From positions 2,738,001 through 2,802,000 of the forward strand of contig CP065003.1 of the NCBI GenBank assembly GCA_016700175.1: 64,000 nt of DNA, written 5' to 3'. Under the pieces are notes generated by a model. The model was given only the letters and a program-made list of their open reading frames with translations. It searched no databases and was not told the origin of the DNA. The DNA comes from Acidobacteriota bacterium. GTDB taxonomy: Bacteria > Acidobacteriota > Blastocatellia > Pyrinomonadales > Pyrinomonadaceae. A program made the translations under genes and the position numbers. Positions 42,262 to 50,347 of the stretch are shown in pieces (the first letter of the stretch is position 1; every line of letters begins with the position of its first letter).

Positions 42262-42729
42262 ATGCCTGCTCAACCTGAGGGTCAGGATGCCAAGTACTCG
42301 AAAAAGATCGTGCCTATTAGCATAGGTTATGAAAGAAGAACTGGACCTGACTTCGTAGAGTCACTGGTTGCTCATAACGTTACTGCCCTAGTTGATGTCC
42401 GAGAGTCTGCATTCTCCCGCAAGGTCGATTTTCGAAAGAACCGACTTCGGCAACTACTTGATGAGAAGGGAATCGAGTATTTTCATGTGAGGAGTGCAGG
42501 AAACCCCTTTCGGAAAACCGCAGTTTCTTTGGAGGAGTGCCTTAAGAAATACAAAAAGTTTGTGGCAAAAGAGGCGAACCTGAATAGGATTCGAGGAGAT
42601 TTGCTTCCAGTTTTTGAGTCTCATGTACGAGTAGCATTTTTATGCTACGAAAGAGAGTCAGAAGATTGCCACCGAACTCCATTGATCAAGTCACTCGGAT
42701 TCGAGAATCCTACGGTTGTGGTTGAATAA
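42262..42729 (+). CDS. DUF488 family protein
   Basis: This 155-residue protein has DUF488 motifs: ISIGYERRTGPDFVESLVAHNVTALVDVRES, FRKNRLRQLLDEKGIEYFHV and VAFLCYERESEDCHRTPLIKSL with the conserved cysteine/histidine region CYERESEDCHR. The biochemical role of DUF488 is not established; members often sit in accessory or repair-type gene neighbourhoods. ATG 42262 is chosen because GCGGAG lies 6 bases upstream. Longer in-frame starts at 42241 and 42175 exist. Its stop is 3 bases before the next gene, so the two form a pair. Confidence 0.75.
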   Translation: MPAQPEGQDAKYSKKIVPISIGYERRTGPDFVESLVAHNVTALVDVRESAFSRKVDFRKNRLRQLLDEKGIEYFHVRSAGNPFRKTAVSLEECLKKYKKFVAKEANLNRIRGDLLPVFESHVRVAFLCYERESEDCHRTPLIKSLGFENPTVVVE

Positions 42730-42732
42730 GAA

Positions 42733-43560
42733 ATGGCGGAGTTTAAAAATGAGAGAATGATGATTTGGGGAAAGACCCGCCCCGAGCTTAGCGATACCTA
42801 TCGAGAAGTTGTTTGTACCGGTGCGGTTCTCGAGTCAACAAATGAACTGATTCGAATATACCCTGTCCCGCTTAGATTCTTGAATGACGACCAGCTATTT
42901 GCGAAAGGGCACGTGATTGAAGCTTTGATTGCGCCAGCTGACCGGGATCGCAGACCGGAGAGTAGGAAGATCGATTTTGGCTCAATCAAAATAATCGAGA
43001 GGATTGATACAGACCACGGCAGCTGGCGACGACGTAGTGAATGGATCATCCACAATCAAAACCTCGTGGAAAGTGTTGAGCAGATTCAACGTGATCGGCT
43101 CGAAACGAATCGTTCATTGGGTTTGATGAAGCCAAAGTCTATTGAGCAGGTTTCTTTTGAGCCGGTGAGTGCCGAAGAAAAGCATTCATTTAAGTCGAAA
43201 TACGATAGAGTTGTAAGCCAGAACGAATTACCGTTTCCTGAATACTCTAACCCGGATGTCGAACCAATAGGTGCAGCAGATTATAAATTTCGCGTTCGGT
43301 TCATGTGTGATGACCCTGAATGCAAGGGACATACTTTTAGAATCCTAGATTGGGAAGTTGATGCGCTCTATTACAAACTGAAGTCGAACTCGGGATTGCC
43401 AAGAGAATCTGCTCTCGATGTCGTTGAAAAATTGGAGTCGATCTTGCTCTCAGATCGAGATGTTCGATTCTTCTTAGGGAACATTTCAAATCATCCGGAT
43501 GTATTCACAATCGTCGGCTTGTGGTACCCCAGGGCCACTGATCAACCTCGAATGTTTTGA
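42733..43560 (+). CDS. Uncharacterised protein paired with DUF488
   Basis: This 275-residue soluble protein begins MAEFKNERMMIWGKTRPELSDTYREVVCTGAVLE and contains a beta-rich N-terminal part (IYPVPLRFLND, GHVIEALIAP, IDFGSIKIIERIDTDHGSWRRR). A C-terminal part contains FRVRFMCDDPECKGHTFRILDWEVDALY, including a Cys-x5-Cys-x3-His cluster that might bind metal. I do not recognise an established domain. It follows the DUF488 gene after 3 bases on the same strand, so a joint function is likely. Confidence 0.6.
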   Translation: MAEFKNERMMIWGKTRPELSDTYREVVCTGAVLESTNELIRIYPVPLRFLNDDQLFAKGHVIEALIAPADRDRRPESRKIDFGSIKIIERIDTDHGSWRRRSEWIIHNQNLVESVEQIQRDRLETNRSLGLMKPKSIEQVSFEPVSAEEKHSFKSKYDRVVSQNELPFPEYSNPDVEPIGAADYKFRVRFMCDDPECKGHTFRILDWEVDALYYKLKSNSGLPRESALDVVEKLESILLSDRDVRFFLGNISNHPDVFTIVGLWYPRATDQPRMF

Positions 43561-44049
43561 CCCCTTAAAAACACTTCGCCCGCATACTTTTGGATTCCTG
43601 ACGAAACCACCAAACTCTCTGGCAGACAACTAACAATTCGGCTGCAAGCATTTAGTGCAATTCTAACTACACAGGCAAGAGGGTGACCGCTATGGTCGCC
43701 GTAAGTTATTGAAAACATTGGTGGGGCCGAGGGGGATCGAACCCCTGAACTTATGACTGCCAGTCGCAAGCCAATGACAAAGGCAGTCCCCAAACACGAA
43801 GCTCAACTGTTGTAGTAACGAGGGTTATAGCACATTGATCTGAATATTGTAGCTCAGTTCTGACTATTTGTAGTCACAATTTGGTAACGAATTGGTGACG
43901 GGCAAAAGGGAGGTCAAGTGTGGAGTTGGGCAATACGCGAGCGTCTTCGCCCAAATCATTATTGTCCTGAAAATGTATAAGGGTCTTAAGCTAGATCTTA
44001 GGGAAGCAAAGCTACCCGAAGAAGTAGAAATAAGTTGGGATCAGCTTTT
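43561..44049. other. Intergenic stretch with degenerate tRNA-like sequence and integrase C-terminus remnant
   Basis: No intact gene is supported in this ~490-base gap. It holds the tRNA-like sequence at 43719-43791 (minus strand). On the plus strand at 43870-43911 there is a short coding relic reading S-Q-F-G-N-E-L-V-T-G-K-R, which resembles the end of the integrase at 36753 (S-H-F-G-N-E-S-A-T-A-N-Q). A stop codon directly precedes the relic. Confidence 0.4.
43719..43791 (-). pseudogene. Degenerate tRNA-like sequence (tRNA-Ala GGC-like)
   Basis: On the minus strand a T-arm AGGGG-TTCGATC-CCCCT, acceptor 3' strand CGGCCCC and encoded ACCA are intact. A 7-base loop CTGGCAG (anticodon position GGC) has a stem with one mismatch. 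The 5' acceptor strand is GGGGACT, pairing poorly at positions 5 and 7, and the D-arm is reduced with no GG. The identity pair G3-U70 is absent. It is therefore probably a tRNA relic or integration scar, not a working tRNA. Confidence 0.4.
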
Positions 44050-44541
44050 TTACTCAAGGTCATTTAGCGAACGCTGCCATATTTCTATTTCTGTAGGGTC
44101 CAAGCGCATTTTAGGGCTCTTATATATTTTGCCTAGCTGATCCTTTACAAGACCGACGATTCTGACTCTACCGATAGTGCCCGCCTCCCTTAGGTATTCC
44201 ACTATACTGACTGCATCAAATGTGAGAGTGATCATCTTTCCAGGCGGGAGTTCTACCGGAAGCATACTTGAATGTGAAATGGAGCCTATGATTCTCTTGT
44301 CCGGCAACTCAATCCCGCCAAACTCTAAGTACACGGTCTTTTGACCGATGTTTGTTGCTTCCAATGAAAGCACTGGAGCACCACCGAAAACACCGATCTT
44401 CTGATGAGCGTTGAGACTCAGAAGCGATTTAAGATTCAGACGCAAGCGCCGCCTTCGCTCTCGTAGTTTTAGAAAGAGCCCAATACCAGCCGCTGATGTT
44501 GTAACTACGGAAAGTACCAAACCTATCGTTGAAATCTCCAT
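44050..44541 (-). CDS. Hypothetical membrane-anchored protein
   Basis: This 163-residue protein has one N-terminal transmembrane helix (IGLVLSVVTTSAAGIGLFL) followed by a highly basic stretch (KLRERRRRLRLNLK). Next is a beta-rich domain containing VFGGAPVLSLEATNIGQKTVYLEFGGIELPDKR and ELPPGKMITLTFDA, which looks like an Ig-like beta-sandwich facing the cytoplasm by the positive-inside rule. No family recognised. It is divergent from the parDE-like pair. Confidence 0.55.
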   Translation of the reverse strand: MEISTIGLVLSVVTTSAAGIGLFLKLRERRRRLRLNLKSLLSLNAHQKIGVFGGAPVLSLEATNIGQKTVYLEFGGIELPDKRIIGSISHSSMLPVELPPGKMITLTFDAVSIVEYLREAGTIGRVRIVGLVKDQLGKIYKSPKMRLDPTEIEIWQRSLNDLE

Positions 44542-44649
44542 TAGTAAAGATTGTACTCTTTATTCTATAGCCGATTCTAGATACTTAACAAGACTTCTTA
44601 GGAATGCCGAATCGGTCCGTGCAGAAGATCAGATTTTCCTTGAAATTTA

Positions 44650-44677
44650 TTGACAGAACTTCTAGTTCTGCTAATCT
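44650..44677 (+). promoter_or_regulatory. Promoter with overlapping operator of the parDE-like pair
   Basis: TTGACA (44650-44655), a 16-base spacer and TAATCT (44672-44677) form a promoter about 23 bases before the antitoxin ATG. The spacer contains a perfect 6-bp inverted repeat CAGAAC-TTCTA-GTTCTG (44654-44670), placed where an autoregulating antitoxin would bind. Confidence 0.55.
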
Positions 44678-44699
44678 GAGCTTAGGAAAGGAAACACCC

Positions 44700-44987
44700 A
44701 TGTCAGACAAAACATTCAACTATTCGCTCCCTTTTAACGTGGGATCCCCCCTTGAGCAGATAGCCAAAAACGCTGGTAGGGATCCGAATGCGTTTCTAGT
44801 CGAGCTGGTCAACAAGTACTTGGATCGGGTTCAGGAGTTGCGTATCGAGATCCAAAAAGGAGCAGACGATATCGGTTCCGGCCAATTCAGAAGAGTTTCA
44901 ACCGATTCACACAGAAATCAGTTGGTGAAGGACATTATCGAGAAAGGAAAAGAAAAGCTTGCCGACGGATCGCAACCCAATGCCTGA
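44700..44987 (+). CDS. ParD-like antitoxin of a ParDE-type system
   Basis: This 95-residue protein has an N-terminal domain beginning MSDKTFNYSLPFNVGSPLEQIAKNAGRDPNAFLVELVNKYLDR, a short strand followed by helices as in ribbon-helix-helix-like antitoxins. A charged, probably flexible C-terminus that could wrap the toxin follows. The similarity to known families is weak, so the call rests on the overlap with the clear ParE gene (8 bases) and the operator in its promoter. Confidence 0.6.
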   Translation: MSDKTFNYSLPFNVGSPLEQIAKNAGRDPNAFLVELVNKYLDRVQELRIEIQKGADDIGSGQFRRVSTDSHRNQLVKDIIEKGKEKLADGSQPNA

Positions 44988-45276
44988 GTTCATACTGTCG
45001 AGACAGGCAGAAACTGATCTTTCAGAGATCTGGGCTTACATAGCTGAAGACAACGAACTAGCCGCTAATAAACTGGCGGCTAGTTTTGTGGATACATTTG
45101 AAATTTTGGCTAACAATCCCGAAATCGGCACAGACCGTCCTGAGCTCGGTGTCGATCTGCAGCATTTTCCACACAAAAGATACAGGATCTTTTATACCAA
45201 GATCGATAATGGCGTCGAGATCTACCGGGTTCTCCATCATTCGAGAGATACTGACGCTCTGTTTGAGGACTTATGA
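44980..45276 (+). CDS. ParE/RelE superfamily toxin
   Basis: This 98-residue toxin reads MPEFILSRQAETDLSEIWAYIAEDNELAANKLAASFVDTFEILANNPEIGTDRPELGVDLQHFPHKRYRIFYTKIDNGVEIYRVLHHSRD in segments. These are the ParE pattern (AxxDLxEIwxYIA, LAxxPxxGxxRPEL, YxIFYxxxxxgIxIxRVLHgxRD). ParE proteins poison DNA gyrase. ATG 44980 overlaps the antitoxin stop. A start at 44959 is also in frame. Confidence 0.88.
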   Translation: MPEFILSRQAETDLSEIWAYIAEDNELAANKLAASFVDTFEILANNPEIGTDRPELGVDLQHFPHKRYRIFYTKIDNGVEIYRVLHHSRDTDALFEDL

Positions 45277-45293
45277 ACACCTAAAAGCCTGTA

Positions 45294-46544
45294 CTAGCTT
45301 ATGCTGGCGGGTATATCGAAGGCTTTAACCGTTAGATAAATCTCCCGGGCTTCATCGTCGTTATTGTGAAAGATGTACCGAAAGCTGCTTTCCTCTTTCT
45401 CGTCCAATTCTCTAATGAAGTTAGGGTGCTCGGGCGTCGTCTCGGAAATTGAATGCAACACTCTTGTAAAGTTCTTGTTTCGATTGAAAATGAGGATTGC
45501 CGTTTTCGTATCTCTCCAGGTCAAGTAACCGAGGATCTGATCGATGGTATCGAGGTAGGCTTTCCCTCCTTTCCAGATCTTGCACTCTGCAATAAAAATA
45601 TTGCGACCGTTGATCGAGATCAGAATGTCGGTCTTCCCTTGATAATTGAATGTCTCCCCCGTAGCCTGACCTTCGTACTGCCCATTGAGCTGTACCAGGA
45701 AGTGTGTTCTTAGCGCCTCTTCATCCATGCTCTCGAAGCTCCGAGGACTCTTCTCCATCACCAGGACCATTTGCTCTATTATCTCAAGAATGGTGTCGTA
45801 TTCCTTGGTATCCAAGCTGGGTTCCGGAGGATCTGCCGCCTTACCGGGCGCAGGCGGTTGAGAAATCCTCGGTTTTTTGCGTTTTACCGGTGTCGTATAG
45901 GTCTTTGGTGCATCCTCTCTTCTTCTAAGAGGGAGGCCCAAAGCGCTCACCATATCCGCGTTTGCGATTAGCCTTTGCTTTCTCTGGTTAAAGACAGACT
46001 TTGCGTGGTTTCTTAGATCCTCCTTGAATCCTGTCAGATCGTTCCGGACCCACTCCAGATGTTTCTTAATGTCGTCAACTACGCTCTTATACCTGGCTTT
46101 TACCGCTTCCGCGTTTGCCTCGATTTGCTTAAGTGAGATTCGAATTTCATTCTCTAACAGTTCCCCGTGCGGTTTCCCGCCAGAGGACCAGGTTGAAGGC
46201 GACATCTTAAAAGCCACCTGATCACCCGAAAACGGAATAGCGACGACAGTTATTGAGCCAGTCACATAGAAAGGAGTGTTGGAGTCGACAGCGTACCGAA
46301 ACGCCTCGGTCCGCGCATCTACCTGTGCTTCACCGTGCTCTACAATACAGATCTCATCCTCTAGGATCACCGGCACTTCTATTAGGAATCTATCAAGCAG
46401 CCATTCGATTACTTCGTCTTCAGTCACGCTGAGGACATAATCAGGACTTAGTTCCTGGATCTTCTTTGTCGCCTCGGTCTTAATTGACTCGCGCAGCCCC
46501 CGAACATCCAATTCGTCGAAAAGTCTTTCGCTATAATCGCCCAT
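45294..46544 (-). CDS. Protein with C-terminal PD-(D/E)XK nuclease-like domain
   Basis: This 416-residue soluble protein has a predicted alpha/beta N-terminal half, a helical segment with basic-proline-rich linker (~225-250), then a C-terminal domain with FNYQGKTDILISINGRNIFIAECKIWKGGKAYLDTIDQILGYLTWR. Asp in KTDIL and Glu/Lys in AECK match the PD-(D/E)XK active site, and the QILGYL helix is usual after it. It has no adjacent methylase or helicase, so a stand-alone defence or regulatory nuclease is a guess. It lies convergent with the parE gene. Confidence 0.65.
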   Translation of the reverse strand: MGDYSERLFDELDVRGLRESIKTEATKKIQELSPDYVLSVTEDEVIEWLLDRFLIEVPVILEDEICIVEHGEAQVDARTEAFRYAVDSNTPFYVTGSITVVAIPFSGDQVAFKMSPSTWSSGGKPHGELLENEIRISLKQIEANAEAVKARYKSVVDDIKKHLEWVRNDLTGFKEDLRNHAKSVFNQRKQRLIANADMVSALGLPLRRREDAPKTYTTPVKRKKPRISQPPAPGKAADPPEPSLDTKEYDTILEIIEQMVLVMEKSPRSFESMDEEALRTHFLVQLNGQYEGQATGETFNYQGKTDILISINGRNIFIAECKIWKGGKAYLDTIDQILGYLTWRDTKTAILIFNRNKNFTRVLHSISETTPEHPNFIRELDEKEESSFRYIFHNNDDEAREIYLTVKAFDIPASIS

Positions 46545-46630
46545 CGTCTAGTAATTCATACCTGCCAGCAGATATGAATCGCAATCCATTTCAAGCTTCT
46601 TGTCAAAACACGACCGAATATTCTTCGGTA

Positions 46631-46864
46631 TCATTTATCTCCTGCCAATGTATCCAGATTGTCAGCCTTCTTCTTATTTGGCCGAGATCTTAGATGAGCT
46701 TTCCTGTTTTTCGTGCCTTTCACCGCGACCGCATCGATTTCCCCGCGCTTGGTCATTTCGATCGCACGCTCTATCGGCGTGAATGACTTATTCCCTTCGA
46801 GCTTGACGTGAGTAATATCTCCTTCGGAGTCAGCCTTTGCATCGACGACTCTCTTCTTATTCAT
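46631..46864 (-). CDS. DUF3892-like small protein
   Basis: This 77-residue protein begins MNKKRVVDAKADSEGDITHVKLEGNKSFTPIERAIEMTKRGEIDAVAVKGTKNRKAHLRSRPN, matching the DUF3892 pattern (VxxxDxxGxIxxVxxxG...t...AI.m...G.idg). The DUF has no known function. ATG 46864 is supported by GGAGGTAATT upstream; another in-frame ATG lies five codons earlier. Confidence 0.68.
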   Translation of the reverse strand: MNKKRVVDAKADSEGDITHVKLEGNKSFTPIERAIEMTKRGEIDAVAVKGTKNRKAHLRSRPNKKKADNLDTLAGDK

Positions 46865-47036
46865 AATTACCTCCAACACCTCGTCGTGTTATATACGTGA
46901 CTGTGTTGCATCTATAGTACACCATCAATATGGAGAGACTCCACCTTTCCTTTCTCTATCAGGAACTCTGTAGCGGAAACAGTGGGCTTCAAGAGCAACA
47001 CTCTACTCAAGGACCGTAGAACTCTAGACCCCGCAA

Positions 47037-47990
47037 TTATTGAGGCCACAGCCGGCTAAATTCGGTAATACCAATAGATAAACACTCTCCCTCCCCTATA
47101 CTCTTCCTTAACACCTGGTCCCGGAACCTCGATAGAGCCACCACCTCCGGAGCCGAGTAATCCCCGCAAGCAGCCGTTGCGATAAAACACATCCCCTTCT
47201 TTGGATGGGTCTCGATCTCCGTTTTGAGCTGTCTTGCCGGAATGTAGCTGTCAGTCTCCTGTTGCACCTTGATTATCCGGTCGAGGTCCTGCAATGCGGC
47301 CTGTTTCTGACCGAGAGCGTTGTAGACATTCGCTCACGCCATCAAAGTGCCGGGAGCCTCAAGGTAATGGAGCGATTCGGTGGGGAGTCTCAGTGCCTCC
47401 TCGGCGTTAGATCTCTCCTACCTGTTGGCAAGAGCGCGCGAGGCCAGGGCCACGCCCATGCCCGTGGGCGTGTTCCAACGCCTTTCACCTCTTTCGATCA
47501 TCTTTGTGGTCGCCCGATGATAGATACCGTGTTCCCAGAGTTTCTTGACCGCCGAGTTGAATAGATAATCGGCCTCCATTGATTTGACCTCGAGAGCGTG
47601 AGGATAGACGGGCCTTATGACGTCGATTTGTTTCCGGGAGATCATGAACTTGTGCTCGATTTGTCTGTGGATAACTTTGGCCTGCCGCTCATCAGCTTCT
47701 CCCAGGAGGTCCGTCAGCTCGTCGATCTCCTTTGAATAGGCAAGGTAGACGTTCCACCCAGCCTAGAGATTCGCATTTTGCGCTGGAGGCACGGCCTGGG
47801 TGTCGGGGACCGGAGATCCTCCCCCCGGAGAGCCTGAGGATACAAGCGTCTCCAGAGGCCGCCACTCACTCCCCCCTTCCGGACAGGCCAAGTCCCCTTT
47901 TGAGAGCTCACCGCGTGAGAGCTTCGCTTCGATCTCACCTGTCGAAAAAGGTCCCAATTGCTGATCATCCTTGAACACAAAGAATTTCAT
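47037..47990 (-). pseudogene. GYF-domain/TPR-type protein gene broken by three in-frame stops
   Basis: One continuous frame of 318 codons reads a GYF_2-like N-terminus (MKFFVFKDDQQLGPFSTGEIEAKLSRGELSKGDLACPEGGSEWRPL), helical repeats and TPR-like sequence (ANVYNALGQKQAALQDLDRIIKV), then the CFIATAACGDYSAPEVVALSRFRDQVL motif seen in many acidobacterial and myxobacterial proteins. Internal stops are TAG at 47763-47765, TAG near 47418 and TGA near 47338, all in the same frame with no frameshift between them. It looks like a gene decaying by nonsense substitutions. Confidence 0.75.
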
Positions 47991-48100
47991 TCCGTTGTCC
48001 CCCGTGTCCTGAATCCTTCCTTGCCGCCCTTGTCCCCTATTGACAGGATCCGTGAGTCTGCTTTACTGAAGATATTCCCCAGACTAAAACCCTAGTCCTG

Positions 48101-48412
48101 ATGAAAACCATGCTGGGCTTCTCCCTCACCCGGCCGGGTGAACCGGAAAAGCCGCTTGAGAATCTCCATTTTCTCGAGCACGACCTCTACAAAATTCTCT
48201 TTCATACGGTCGCCGATCGAAACCTCAGAAACCACGAGCAGAGCCGGTACTCTGTGTTCGAGGTGTCGAAAATCACACGTAATCAGGTATCTCTCAGGCA
48301 GCTTTTAAGTCTGGATCGAACGATCACACTTGAACCCGGGCAATTGGTCTCGATTGATCTCGGAGCCCTTGGAGAGCTCGTCGTCACGCTTCTTAAGACA
48401 AGGAGGTCATGA
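48101..48412 (+). CDS. Hypothetical protein
   Basis: A 103-residue reading frame, MKTMLGFSLTRPGEPEKPLENLHFLEHDLYKILFHTVADRN onward, is mostly helical with a hydrophobic beta-like end (TITLEPGQLVSIDLGALGELVVTLL). There is no recognisable family and no clear ribosome site. TTGACA at 48040 with a weak -10 at 48062 lies upstream. Low confidence that it is expressed. Confidence 0.35.
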   Translation: MKTMLGFSLTRPGEPEKPLENLHFLEHDLYKILFHTVADRNLRNHEQSRYSVFEVSKITRNQVSLRQLLSLDRTITLEPGQLVSIDLGALGELVVTLLKTRRS

Positions 48413-48595
48413 CCGATCGCTTGCCGTTTATCTGTTCCCATTTCCTGACGGCTTCCGCCTCGCTTTCGCCGCTTCGCCAACTCACGGTGACTTTGCCACA
48501 GATCTTGCATTCTTTGCCTGCTGCAGGCCTCTGCTGTCTTCTGCATTTCGCACAGAAAGAAACCTCTTCACCTTATGACCTGACCCAGGGTTTTC

Positions 48596-49658
48596 TGGTC
48601 CAGATCTAAAGTGGTAAAAAGCCATTGAAAAAGGAGATCTGGAACATGCCAAGGAACAGATATACCGCAGAAGCAACTATCCACAAGCTAAGGGAAGCGG
48701 ACGTCCTGATCGGACAGGGGAACACGGTCCAAGAAGTCTGCAAAGCCCTTGGCGTCACCGACCAGACCTACTACCGTGCCAGGTGAGAAGGCGTCTGTGC
48801 GTGGCCCACATCAGGAAGAAGTGGGGCTATTCCCAAGGGCGCATCTGCCGGGCTTTGGGTCCGTCAAGGAACTCGGTCCGCTAAGAGCCTCAGCCGGGGG
48901 AGGATGAGGATCTTCTCACGGCTTCCATCGTCCGTCTCGCTGGACAGTGCGGACGGTATGGCTACTCGGATACACGCGATGCTGAAGAACGAAGGCTGGA
49001 GCCTGAGCCACGGGCGTGTGGAGAGGATCTGGCGAATGGAGGGGCTGAAGGTCCCGAAAAAGACAGCCTAAAAGAGGCAGGCTGTGCCTGAACGACGGTT
49101 CCTGCATACGCCTCAGGCCGGAGAGACCAAACCATGTCTGATCGTGGGACTTCGTCTTTGACAGGACCGACGACGGAAGGACGCTGAAGCTGATGCCCGT
49201 CATCGACGAGTTCACGAAGGAATGCTTCAGGATCCATACCGCAAGACGGATAGATTCAAAGAACTCGATCGAGGTGTTCGCGGACCTGATGGAGGTACAC
49301 GGCATCCCGGAACACATACGCTCGGACAATGGGCCGGAGATGGTGGCGAAGGCTCTTAGGAAGTGCCTCAGGCGCTTCGGGACAAAGACCATCTACATAA
49401 CACTGGGCAGTCCAGTCCCTGGGAGAACGGGTCCTGCGAATCGTCCAACGGAAAGCTGAGGGACGAGCTTCTCAACGGAGATCTGTTCTACACGTTGAGG
49501 GAAGCACAGGTTCTGAGCGAGAATGGGGGGCTGGAATACAGCACGATCCGGCCCCACAGCTCGCTCGGTTATCGACCTCCGGCGCCGGAGGCCGTAATGC
49601 CGAAAGGAGAAATACCCGACCTTTAAAAACCGGGTATACTAACTTTCAAACTGGACCA
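48596..49658 (+). mobile_element. Degenerate IS3-family insertion sequence
   Basis: The terminal inverted repeat TGGTCCAG begins at 48596 (with AAAGT at 48607) and its complement (ACTTTCAAACTGGACCA) ends at 49658, giving a ~1.06-kb element. No target duplication is obvious. Inside are a short orfA (MPRNRYTAEATIHKLREADVLIGQ, then QGNTVQEVCKALGVTDQTYYRAR then stop) and a fragmented orfB with the DDE core split between frames (LMPVIDEFTKECFRIH, RSDNGPEMVAKAL, then SSNGKLRDELLNG and PHSSLGYRPPAPEA). Several frameshifts show it is inactive. Confidence 0.8.
49193..49626 (+). pseudogene. IS3 orfB transposase remnant, frameshifted
   Basis: The catalytic DDE region is present but split. The first frame carries the Asp in MPVIDEFTKECFRI and the second Asp in RSDNGPEMV. 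The second frame, beginning near 49435, carries the end of the core (SSNGKLRDELLNGDLF) and the C-terminal SLGYRPPAPEAVMPKGEIPD. The frameshift lies around 49400-49440. Confidence 0.75.
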
Positions 49659-49872
49659 GTTATGTGAGGCAGGTCATGTTCCCTTATGGTGCTTGGAGGG
49701 AGTCGAAGAAGCTCTTTTTCGATAAATTGCCAGACTCAATCAACAAAAATCGCGTTTGTACAACAGCGTTGAACCCTATATAATTATTAGGCTTCACTGG
49801 TTTCTCCAAGCTAGGAGATTTGATACTGTACTCTACTATGTTCTTGTTTGCTTGCTAACTCTGATAGTGGGG

Positions 49873-49900
49873 TTTGTCCGCTAAAGGTATAACGGACAAA
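49873..49900. promoter_or_regulatory. Inverted repeat upstream of hypothetical gene
   Basis: TTTGTCCG (49873-49880) and CGGACAAA (49893-49900) form a perfect 8-bp inverted repeat with a 12-base loop, 24 bases before the next ATG. It may be a leader hairpin or regulator site. Confidence 0.35.
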
Positions 49901-49923
49901 TTCCACTAAAGGAGGTAAACAAG

Positions 49924-50331
49924 ATGCAAGAAAGAAAACTAAGAGAATTTGGTGAAAATAAGGAGGAGTCGATGATCGCACAACAGAAGAGTACTCGTTT
50001 AGAAGATGTGCATAGCCAACTTCAAGAGGCTCTTTCGATGATCCCCGCTCATACACGATCCCATTCGAAGGATCCTACTATTCACTTCCGAATATATCTT
50101 ACGAATTCCAACAGGTCTTGGTACGTTGTAGGCGGAGAAGAAGCGGATGGTGACCTGATTTTTTTTGGCTACGAGCTATCCGCACATTACGCTGATTCCT
50201 ATCCAGCCAAAGGAGAAAGTTTCACCTATTCCTTCTTGAAGAAAGCCGCTGAAATAGTTGGAGAAAGTATCAAAGTTGATCAGCATTTCACCGCACGAAA
50301 ACTTAGTGCAGTTGCAGCGGAAATAGAGTGA
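49924..50331 (+). CDS. Hypothetical protein, faintly DUF2958-like
   Basis: This 135-residue protein begins MQERKLREFGENKEESMIAQQKSTRLEDVHSQLQEALSM. A core IHFRIYLTNSNRSWYVVGGEEADGDLIFFGY resembles the small DUF2958 fold (WYVxEGxxxxxLFFGY), found on mobile elements. The similarity is by eye only. A second in-frame ATG lies at codon 17. The gene follows AAAGGAGGTAAAC, a strong ribosome site, and is convergent with the zinc-ribbon gene of the ubiquitin-like operon. Confidence 0.55.
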   Translation: MQERKLREFGENKEESMIAQQKSTRLEDVHSQLQEALSMIPAHTRSHSKDPTIHFRIYLTNSNRSWYVVGGEEADGDLIFFGYELSAHYADSYPAKGESFTYSFLKKAAEIVGESIKVDQHFTARKLSAVAAEIE

Positions 50332-50347
50332 CCCCGAGGCATCGAAT

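Noticed and set aside
43542..43793. An 83-codon minus-strand frame over the tRNA-like sequence
   Set aside because: It is a translation of the tRNA-like T-arm and flanks; no ribosome site or similarity to a protein.
47037..47990. Programmed stop-codon readthrough of the GYF/TPR gene
   Set aside because: Three different stops and decayed TPR sequence fit pseudogene decay better. No readthrough signal is seen.
48409..48609. A 66-codon frame starting in an ATGA overlap with the hypothetical gene
   Set aside because: Runs into the IS inverted repeat, no family, and alternate frames in the same stretch look equally open.
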